Source of the DNA: Eutreptiella sp. 'Long Island Sound 2002'
Lineage: Eukaryota > Euglenozoa > Euglenophyceae > Eutreptiales > Eutreptiaceae
NCBI GenBank assembly: GCA_964036045.1
Contig: OZ038382.1
Location: 74,262,687 to 74,326,686, forward strand
Direction of reading: 5' to 3'
Length of the DNA: 64,000 nt
Part shown: positions 44,480 through 54,547 of the stretch, piece after piece
Layout of the letters: each line of letters starts with the position of its first letter
Numbering within the stretch: the first letter of the stretch is position 1
Notes under the pieces: generated by a model
The model's input: the letters and a program-made list of their open reading frames with translations, nothing else
Told to the model about the DNA's origin: nothing
Database searches by the model: none
Position numbers and translations under genes: made by a program

Positions 44480-46200
44480 GTTTTTCAAGTAGGTACAACC
44501 ACACCCACGCAAGAAACAAACCAGCACAGCACCGCAGGGCAGCACGGCACCGCAGGACACGGCACAGGGCGCAGGACACCACAGGACAACGCACAGCACA
44601 GCAAGACACCACGACACACCAGAGCAGCACCACCACACCGCAGAACGCCCAGGGAGACACCACAACGCACAGGGACACGCCACAGCACGAGGCACCAACA
44701 ACAGCGCAGACGACACTGGCGCCGCACGACGGGCCGCAGGAGGGCAAAGCAAACACAAACAGCACCGCAAAACGACAGCAGAGCACAACAGCACAGCACC
44801 ACACGACAGCACAGCGCCACAGCACACGACACAGGGAAGCAAGGCACCACAGCCAGCACAACAAGGCACCGCAGCGCACAGAGCGGAGAAGACAGGGAAC
44901 ACACAGCACGAGGAAAAGAGCACCACAGCACGCAGACACCACCACCGGGCAAAAAACAGCACAGCCAACCAACAGCACAACGCAGCACAGCACGACAGCC
45001 CACAGGAGGGCAAGGCAAGCCCCAACAGCACCGCAACACGACAGCAGAGCACAACAGCACAGCACCACGCGACAGCACAGCACCACAGAACACGATACAG
45101 GAAAGCAGGGCACCACAGCAAACCACACCAACCACAGGGAAACAGACCACGCGGCCAGACAGGGACACCGACACCGAAACACGCCACCAGCAGACAACCA
45201 CGGGCCACCAGACCCAGCACCGCACCACGGCACACCACAGCACCAGGCGCCAGCAACAGCGAGCACCACACGAACAGCACAACGCAAGCGCACCAGCACG
45301 GCGAAGCACACACCGCACGGAGCGGAGAGGACAGGGAACGCACAGCACAGCACCCCGAGACACACACAGCACAAAGCAGAGCGGCCAACAACAGCACGCA
45401 CCACCGCGCCTCGACAAAACACACACAGCACGGGGGAACACCGCAAAACGCAGCGCCGCAGAGCACAGGGCCCCAGGGCAACCGGCAGCGCCAGAGGGCA
45501 CGGCGCAACAAGCAGCGGCACCCAACGAGCACAACACGGCACAGCACCGCACCCAGGGAGGCACAGCACAACGCAGCACACGGCACACAGCACCGAGCGG
45601 CAGCGACGAAAACCGCGAGACAAAAAGGGGGGGGGGGGGGCAGCAACCGACGGGGAGCAAGCACCAGTCAGGCGGAAAGCACGAAAGAGGGACAAGCGCA
45701 CGGAGAGCCGAGAGGCGGAAGGCCAACAAAGCAAACAACGCACAGCGCCGAGGCCCAGGGCACCCGGGGCCGGAGACCAGAGAAAGCCGGAGACAACGGG
45801 GGCGCACAGGGGAAGAAGGGGAAGAAAAAAAAAAGAAAAAAAAACAAAAAAAAAAAAAAGAAAAAAAACACCAAGGCACCAAGCAGGAGCGACAAAAACA
45901 CCGAGACACAAAAAGGGAGGGGGTGGGGGGAGAAACCACCAAAGAGCAGCCAACGGCCAAGCAGGAGACACAAACGACGCGCGAGCGCACGAAGAGCCAG
46001 GCAGCGGGAGGCCGAGAAAAACAACCAAAGCACGGCGCCAAGGCAACGAGGAACAGCAAGGGCAGCGAGAGAGCGGGGGGCAACCCCAGCCCGGAGGGGG
46101 CCAAGCAAAGCAGAAAGACAAAGCGGCCGAAGGAAAAGGTGTGGCGCACCACAACGCGCCCGGGAGGCCGGCCCGCCCGACCCGGCCACAAAGAGCAAGC
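44480..46200 (+). other. nearly T-free tract of X2
   Basis: Built of words like CAGCACAGCACCACAGGACA. Many consecutive 60-base lines contain no T or only one. All three forward frames are therefore open and translate as Gln/His/Thr/Pro/Arg-rich repeats without domain character. Matches the reverse complement of the 14.0-15.9 kb tract in X1 in texture and order. Confidence 0.8.
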
Positions 46201-46202
46201 AC

Positions 46203-46440
46203 ACGCACGCCAGCCGCCGTCCGGATGGACGAGTGCGCGCCCGGAGGGTACCCAGCCCCTGCCGGCTACGATCAGCCGCCGTCCGGATGGACGAGTGCGC
46301 GCCCGGAGGGTACCCAGCCCCTGCCGGCTAGGAACAGCCGCCGTCCGGATGGACGTGTGTGCGCCCGGCGGCTACCCAGCCCCTGCCGGCTACGATAGCC
46401 GCCCTCCGGATGGACGAGTGAGCGCTCGCAGCGACGCCCC
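46203..46440 (+). repeat. about 62-bp tandem repeat, four copies
   Basis: GCCGCCGTCCGGATGGACG recurs at about 46213, 46275, 46337 and 46398, each followed by GCCCGG and CCCAGCCCCTGCCGGCTA. It directly precedes the 65-bp array. Confidence 0.85.
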
Positions 46441-49400
46441 GCACAGCAACACAACACAGCGAGCGGGCACACCGGTGAACAGGAGCCGGGAGGCCCAGGA
46501 CACCGCACACGCAACACAACACACCGAGCGGGCGCACCGGTGAACAGGAGCCGGGAGGCCCAGGACACCGCACACGCAACACAACACACCGAGCAGGCAC
46601 ACCGGTGAACAGGAGCCGGAGGCCCAGGACACCGCACACGCAACACAACACACCGAGCGGGTACACCGGTGAACAGGAGCCGGGAGGCCCAGGACACCGC
46701 ACACGCAACACAACACACCGAGCGGGCACACCGGTGAACAGGAGCCGGGAGGCCCAGGACACCGCACACGCAAAACAACACACCGAGCAGGCACACCGGT
46801 GAACAGGAGCCGGGGGGCCCAGGACACCGCACACGCAACACAACACAGCGAGCCGGCACACCGGTGAACAGGAGCCGGGAGGCCCAGGACACCGCACACG
46901 CAACACAACACACCGAGCGGGCACACCGGTGAACAGGAGCCGGGAGGCCCAGGACACCGCACACGCAACACAACACACCGAGCGGGCACACCGGTGAACA
47001 GGAGCCGGGGGGCCCAGGACACCGCACACGCAACACAACACACCGAGCGGGCACACCGGTGAACAGGAGCCGGAGGCCCAGGACACCGCACACGCAACAC
47101 AACACAGCGAGCGGGCACACCGGAGAACAGGAGCCGGGAGGCCCAGGACACCGCACACGCAACACAACACACCGAGCGGGCACACCGGTGAACAGGAGCC
47201 GGAGGCCCAGGACACCGCACACGCAACGCACCACACCGAGCGGGCACACCGGTGAACAGGAGCCGGAGGCCCAGGACACCGCACACGCCACACAACACAC
47301 CGAGCGGGCACACCGGTGAACAGGAGCCGGGGGGCCCAGGACACCGCACACGCAAAACAACACACCGAGCGGGCACACCGGTGAACAGGAGCCGGAGGCC
47401 CAGGACACCGCACACGCAACACAACACACCGAGCGGGCACACCGGTGAACAGGAGCCGGAGGCCCAGGACACCGCACACGCAACACACCACACCGAGCGG
47501 GCACACCGGTGAACAGGAGCCGGGGGGCCCAGGACACCGCACACGCAACACAACACACCGAGCGGCCACACCGGTGAACAGGAGCCGGGAGGCCCAAGAC
47601 ACCGCACACGCAACACAACACACCGAGCGGGCACACCGGTGAACAGGAGCCGGGAGGCCCAGGACACCGCACACGCAACACAACACACCGAGCGTGCACA
47701 CCGGTGAACAGGAGCCTGGAGGCCCAGGACACCGCACACGCAACACAACACACCGAGCGGGCACACCGGTGAACAGGAGCCGGGAGGCCCAGGACACCGC
47801 ACACGCAACACAACACACCGAGCGGGCACACCGGTGAACAGGAGCCGGAGGCCCAGGACACCGCACACGCAACAAAACACACCGAGCGGGCACACCGGTG
47901 AACAGGAGCCGGGGGGCCCAGGACACCGCACACGCAACACAACACACCGAGCAGGCACACCGATGAACAGGAGCCGGAGGCCCAGGACACTGCACACGCA
48001 ACACAACACACCGAGCGGGCACACCGGTGAACAGGAGCCGGGAGGCCCTGGACACCGCACACGCAACACAACACACCGAGCGGGCACACCGCTGAACAGG
48101 AGCCGGAGGCCCAGGACACCGCACACGCAACACACCACACCGAGCGGGCACACCGGTGAACAGGAGCCGGGGGGCCCAGGACACCGCACACGCAACACAA
48201 CACACCGAGCGGGCACAACGGTGAACAGGAGCCGGGAGGCCCAGGACACCGCACACGCAACACAACACACCGAGCGGGCACACCGGTGAACAGGAGCCGG
48301 AGGCCCAGGACACCGCACACGCAACACACCACACCGAGCGGGCACACCGGTGAACAGGAGCCGGGGGGCCCAGGACACCGCACATGCAACACAACACACC
48401 GAGCGGGCACACCGGTGAACAGGAGCCGGAGGCCCAGGACACCGCACACGCAACACAACACACCGAGCGGGCACACCGGTGAACAGGAGCCGGGAGGCCC
48501 AGGACACCGCACACGCAACACAACACACCGAGCGGGCACACCGGTGAACAGGAGCCGGGGGGCCCAGGACACCGCACACGCAACACAACACACCGAGCGG
48601 GCACACCGGTGAACAGGAGCCGGAGGCCCAGGACACCGCACACGCAACACACCACACCGAGCGGGCACACCGGTGAACAGGAGCCGGGGGGCCCAGGACA
48701 CCGAACATGCAACACAACACACCGAGCGGGCACACCGGTGAACAGGAGCCGGAGGCCCAGGACACCGCACACGCAACACAACACACCGAGCAGGCACACG
48801 GGTGAACAGGAGCCGGGAGGCCCAGGACACCGCACACGCAACACAACACACCGAGCGGGCACACCGGTGAACAGGAGCCTGGAGGCCCAGGACACCGCAC
48901 ACGCAACACAACACACCGAGCGGGCACACCGGTGAACAGGAGCCGGGAGGCCCAGGACACCGCACACGCAACACAACACACCGAGCGGGCACACCGGTGA
49001 ACAGGAGCCGGGGGGCCCAGGACACCGCACACGCAACACAACACACCGAGCGGGCACACCGGTGAACAGGAGCCGGAGGCCCAGGACACCGCACACGCAA
49101 CACACCACACCGAGCGGGCACACCGGTGAACAGGAGCCGGGGGGCCCAGGACACCGCACATGCAACACAACACACCGAGCGGGCACACCGGTGAACAGGA
49201 GCCGGAGGCCCAGGACACCGCACACGCAACACAACACACCGAGCAGGCACACCGGTGAACAGGAGCCGGGAGGCCCAGGACACCGCACACGCAACACAAC
49301 ACACCGAGCGGGCACACCGGTGAACAGGAGCCTGGAGGCCCAGGACACCGCACACGCAACACAACACACCGAGCGGGCACACCGGTGAACAGGAGCCGGA

Positions 49401-52203
49401 GGCCCAGGACACCGCACATGCAACACACCACACCGAGCGGGCACACCGGTGAACAGGAGCCGGGGGGCCCAGGACACCGCACACGCAACACAACACACCG
49501 AGCGGGCACACCGGTGAACAGGAGCCGGAGGCCCAGGACACCGCACACGCAACGCACCACACCGAGCGGGCACACCGGTGAACAGGAGCCGGGGGGCCCA
49601 GGACACCGCACACGCAACACACCACACCGAGCGGGCACACCGGTGAACAGGAGCCGGAGGCTCAGGACACCGCACACGCAACGCACCACACCGAGCGGGC
49701 ACACCGGTGAACAGGAGCCGGGGGGCCCAGGACACCGCACACGCAACACACCACACCGAGCGGGCACACCGGTGAACAGGAGCCGGAGGCCCAGGACACC
49801 GCACACGCAACGCACCACACCGAGCGGGCACACCGGTGAACAGGAGCCGGGGGGCCCAGGACACCGCACACGCAAAACAACACACCGAGCGGGCACACCG
49901 GTGAACAGGAGCCGGAGGCCCAGGACACCGCACACGCAACACAACACACCGAGCGGGCACACCGGTGAACAGGAGCCGGAGGCCCAGGACACCGCACACG
50001 CAACACACCACACCGAGCGGGCACACCGGTGAACAGGAGCCGGGGGGCCCAGGACACCGCACACGCAACACAACACACCGAGCGGGCACACCGGTGAACA
50101 GGAGCCGGGAGGCCCAAGACACCGCACACGCAACACAACACACCGAGCGGGCACACCGGTGAACAGGAGCCGGGAGGCCCAGGACACCGCACACGCAACA
50201 CAACACACCGAGCGTGCACACCGGTGAACAGGAGCCTGGAGGCTCAGGACACCGCACACGCAACACAACACACCGAGCGGGCACACCGGTGAACAGGAGC
50301 CGGGAGGCCCAGGACACCGCACACGCAACACAACACACCGAGCGGGCACACCGGTGAACAGGAGCCGGAGGCCAAGGACACCGCACACGCAACAAAACAC
50401 ACCGAGCGGGCACACCGGTGAACAGGAGCCGGGGGGCCCAGGACACCGCACACGCAACACAACACACCGAGCAGGCACACCGGTGAACAGGAGCCGGAGG
50501 CCCCGGACACTGCACACGCAACACAACACACCGAGCGGGCACACCGGTGAACAGGAGCCGGGAGGCCCTGGACACCGCACACGCAACACAACACACCGAG
50601 CGGGCACACCGCTGAACAGGAGCCGGAGGCCCAGGACACCGCACACGCAACACACCACACCGAGCGGGCACACCGGTGAACAGGAGCCGGGGGGCCCAGG
50701 ACACCGCACACGCAACACAACACACCGAGCGGGCACACCGGTGAACAGGAGCCGGGAGGCCCAGGACACCGCACACGCAACACAACACACCGAGCGGGCA
50801 CACCGGTGAACAGGAGCCGGAGGCCCAGGACACCGCACACGCAACACAACACACCGAGCGGGCACACCGGTGAACAGGAGCCGGGGGGCCCAGGACACCG
50901 CACATGCAACACAACACACCGAGCGGGCACACCGGTGAACAGGAGCCGGAGGCCCAGGACACCGCACACGCAACACAACACACCGAGCGGGCACACCGGT
51001 GAACAGGAGCCGGGAGGCCCAGGACACCGCACACGCAACACAACACACCGAGCGGGCACACCGGTGAACAGGAGCCGGGGGGCCCAGGACACCGCACACG
51101 CAACACAACACACCGAGCAGGCACACCGGTGAACAGGAGCCGGAGGCCCAGGACACCGCACACGCAACACACCACACCGAGCGGGCACACCGGTGAACAG
51201 GAGCCGGGGGGCCCAGGACACCGCACATGCAACACAACACACCGAGCGGGCACACCGGTGAACAGGAGCCGGAGGCCCAGGACACCGCACACGCAACACA
51301 ACACACCGAGCAGGCACACCGGTGAACAGGAGCCGGGAGGCCCAGGACACCGCACACGCAACACAACACACCGAGCGGGCACACCGGTGAACAGGAGCCT
51401 GGAGGCCCAGGACACCGCACACGCAACACACCACACCGAGCGGGCACACCGGTGAACAGGAGCCGGGAGGCCCAGGACACCGCACACGCAACACAACACA
51501 CCGAGCGGGCACACCGGTGAACAGGAGCCGGGGGGCCCAGGACACCGCACACGCAACACAACACACCGAGCGGGCACACCGGTGAACAGGAGCCGGAGGC
51601 CCAGGACACCGCACACGCAACACACCACACCGAGCGGGCACACCGGTGAACAGGAGCCGGGGGGCCCAGGACACCGCACATGCAACACAACACACCGAGC
51701 GGGCACACCGGTGAACAGGAGCCGGAGGCCCAGGACACCGCACACGCAACACAACACACCGAGCAGGCACACCGGTGAACAGGAGCCGGGAGGCCCAGGA
51801 CACCGCACACGCAACACAACACACCGAGCGGGCACACCGGTGAACAGGAGCCTGGAGGCCCAGGACACCGCACACGCAACACAACACACCGAGCAGGCAC
51901 ACCGGTGAACAGGAGCCGGAGGCCCAGGACACCGCACACGCAACACACCACACCGAGCGGGCACACCGGTGAACAGGAGCCGGGGGGCCCAGGACACCGC
52001 ACACGCAACACAACACACCGAGCGGGCACACCGGTGAACAGGAGCCGGAGGCCCAGGACACCGCACACGCAACACACCACACCGAGCGGGCACACCGGTG
52101 CACAGGAGCCGGGGGGCCCAGGACACCGCACACCCAACACAACACGGCAAGCGGGCACATCGGTGAACAGGAGCCGGGAGGCCCAGGACACCGCACACAC
52201 GTA
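46441..52203 (+). repeat. 65-bp satellite array, about 88 copies, higher-order structure
   Basis: The unit begins CACCGGTGAACAGGAGCC and ends AACACACCGAGCGGG, with length 64-66 depending on the G count after GAGCC. Successive starts include 46470 and 46535. Marker variants recur 2,520 bp apart: GAGCGTGCAC at about 47692 and 50212, AACAAAACAC at about 47870 and 50390, and CACCGCTGAAC at about 48088 and 50608. Smaller repeats of 5 and 7 units also occur (48286, 48609, 49062). The 2,000-residue Cys/Val-rich frames on the minus strand are a consequence of the array. Confidence 0.95.
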
Positions 52204-52773
52204 GGGCGGCCGGGGGACAGGAAAGAACCAACACCCCATGGGTCGGACACACTGGCGCGACCCAGCCGACCCACCGGGCCAGTGGCAGGAGCGGTACTCC
52301 AAGGCTGCTGGTCCGAGCCAGGCCAGGCTGCATCGGGGACCATGGCAAACGTCACCCGGACCCATGGATGCAACCGGTGACAGGCGAGCCGGTACACAGT
52401 CCAGGAGGGGGTCGCCTGCCAAGCGGAGCGGCCCCGCAACTCAAGCCACAAGGGTGAGGCGGTCGTACCGTAGACAAGCGGGAGCAAGACCCCTTGTGGT
52501 GAGAGATACTCCACACGGCTGGGCAGCCCCCAGAGCTGCCGCCCGAAGGAGGGGGCATGTGGCCCTACTCATGGACACATGTGGGGACACCCTCCCACCT
52601 GGGACACATGGACCGGGTGGCCGCGACAATGCCTTCCCAAGCACATGCGGGAGCGGCTCAAGAGGCACCTGACATAGGGCAGTGGGAGGGACAGGACCTC
52701 CCCTTGGTAAGACCTTCTTCCTGCACCGTCAAAGGAGGCATCCCGAGCAACCGAAGATACCTACCTACCTACC
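52204..52773 (+). other. unique 3' tail of X2 ending in ACCT repeats
   Basis: Non-repetitive GC-rich sequence of about 550 bp. It parallels the X1 tail: CCCCTTGGTAAG (52702 here; reverse complement near 10015 in X1), then a short spacer and ACCT tetranucleotides (52757-52773), after which the target sequence resumes. The last TACCT overlaps the target word TACCTCGAG, so the junction is ambiguous by 4-5 bases. Confidence 0.6.
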
Positions 52774-54547
52774 TCGAGTTACCTGAGGCTATCGAAGGAG
52801 GAGCCCTCAAACATGATGGCGGCCTCCAAAACTGAGGACTATCAACTATTGGGGGAAGTCCTAGACCAAGGTCTGAAGGAGTTGGGTTACTCTCGAGAGG
52901 ACCTGAGTGTTGAGTTGTTCGCCAGCGACAAGCAGCATGTACTGGACCTTTACTGCAGCAAGGGGAAGAACTGCAGCTACAAATTTTACTGGCCCTCTTT
53001 CGGGATGGCCTACGGGAACCCCAGGTTCAGTGAACTGGGGAAGGTCCTGACCAAGGTGGCCTTGGAACGTTCCCGTATGGTCCTGTGTTCCCCCGATTGG
53101 GGAGCCCATGGGGGCAACAAGTACTGGCGAAACCTCCTGGACAGGCTGACTATCAGCTCTGTTCGTTTGCCTGATGAGGCCATCTGCGTGCCTCTGGGAC
53201 GCAAGACGCCTATTGGGAAACCCGGATGGGGGAGTATGCTCAGCGTGGTGGACGGAGGTCTTACCTCCATCCGCTGGGAGGATCTGGACCCGACCCTGGT
53301 CCAGGCTATACAACGAGAAAGCGACGGACTCGCCTTGGGTGACTTGAAGGATCGCCTACGACCTCAAGATGCTATTGAGACTACACCCGGAGGAGATGAG
53401 TACGTCGTGACTGACACCAACGCCCCCAACTCTCCCTGCCATGTACCTGTTCCTGATGGAGTCTCTGAGTGTGGACTATCTGAGCTACCTAGCTCTATCC
53501 ACTCAGATGACGAAACCGAGCAGGACGCCTTCTTCGTGCAGACCTGTGTGGAGGAAGTGGAGAACGCCGAGTACGTCGCCCCACTGAAACCCCTACTCTC
53601 CATGAGGGTGGAAGACCCCGTGGACGAGGAGCTGAACCCTCGATCCAGGCTCAGGGAGTATGTGGATTCCAAGAGGAAGTTGGTGGCGAAAAAGCTATGC
53701 TACGCGAAGCCTACCCGCAGCTCATGGCCACTGAAGCAAGGACGTATGGGAGACCTATCCCAATTGAAGGAGGACCTCGAACAGAAGATCACCACCTGGC
53801 AAAGGGAGGTAGATCTTAAGCTCATGAAGAGCGTGTGGGGCGCCCATGTGAGGATCCCAGAGGAGGACGACCTCTCGGAGGAATGTGTATGTGAACCCCC
53901 TCGAGCGTGCCTATGTTGCCATCGTCCATTGGAGATGGTTGAACAAGACCTTCTATATGCCTACCAAGGGCTGAAGGACACTACCACGGGCGAAGAGTCG
54001 GTGGAGGACCACCTCCCGACGTCTATTACTCAGTGGGCAAGCAACTTACACTCTGACGAGGACATGGAGGACAAGATCAAGATATTGGACCCGCGGGTAC
54101 AGAAGCTTATAAGGACCTATCTGGAGGTGTTCGGAGAACTACCCCCTCCAGCCTCATGTGACAAGCTGGTACAGATGGACCTCAAGCTGAAACCCGAGTT
54201 CGTGGGTCACAAGATCCGGAGGAGACCCTATCCAGCTCCTAAAGAGCAGGCCGACGAGATTGAGCGACAGATACAAGAATGTATCGACGCTGGCCTAGTC
54301 CTGGAGTACAAGGACGGGGACTACCCCCTACACTGCAGCCCCTGTTTCCTGGTGGCTAAACCCGGGTCTACAGCCAAATGGCTGGTAGTGGACTACGGAG
54401 AGCTGGACAAGAAAACGTTGAACCACTCAGGGTCCATTCCCAATATGGAGTCTACCCTGGAGAAGATAGCCTCCTGTCGCTACAAGACCAAAATGGACAA
54501 GAGGAGCGGATTCTGGCAAGTGGACCTGACGCCCAATGCACAGGAAC
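52770..54547 (+). repeat. 1,778-bp target duplication, right copy
   Basis: Duplicate of 42082-43859. Differences include several amino-acid changes (EHD to EQD, ELD to ELN, RPSE to RPLE, DRL to DHL, MAL to MDL, LDY to LEY, ELN to ELD). From 54548 the pol frame continues normally. Confidence 0.9.

Larger units (their letters stand above)
43860..52769 (+). mobile_element. element X copy 2 (X2)
   Basis: Starts GGAATAAAAAGATAGGTAAA at the pol junction. The head (43860-44110) aligns with the reverse complement of 16247-16527. Next come a mixed region to 44400, A-rich tracts (44407-44465), nearly T-free DNA (44480-46200), another A-rich patch (45830-45875), a segment shared with 13850-13960 (46140-46190), four 62-bp repeats, about 88 65-bp repeats and a unique tail (52204-52756) with CCCCTTGGTAAG near 52702. 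It ends with ACCT repeats to about 52773. There is no recognisable enzyme. It is 8.9 kb, longer than X1, mostly because of the 65-bp array. Confidence 0.75.

Noticed and set aside
44225-46543. 772-residue Gln/Thr/Arg-rich plus-strand frame in X2
   Set aside because: The DNA is nearly free of T, so no stop codon can occur; the composition is repeat-like.
46441-52203. CRISPR-like regular array
   Set aside because: Units are contiguous, with no unique spacers, in a eukaryotic retroelement context.
46272-52514. Open frames of up to about 2,000 residues on the minus strand, Cys/Val/Pro rich
   Set aside because: They translate a 65-bp tandem repeat in three frames. Because 65 is not a multiple of three and the unit lacks stop codons on that strand, long frames are inevitable. 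No domain or codon bias.
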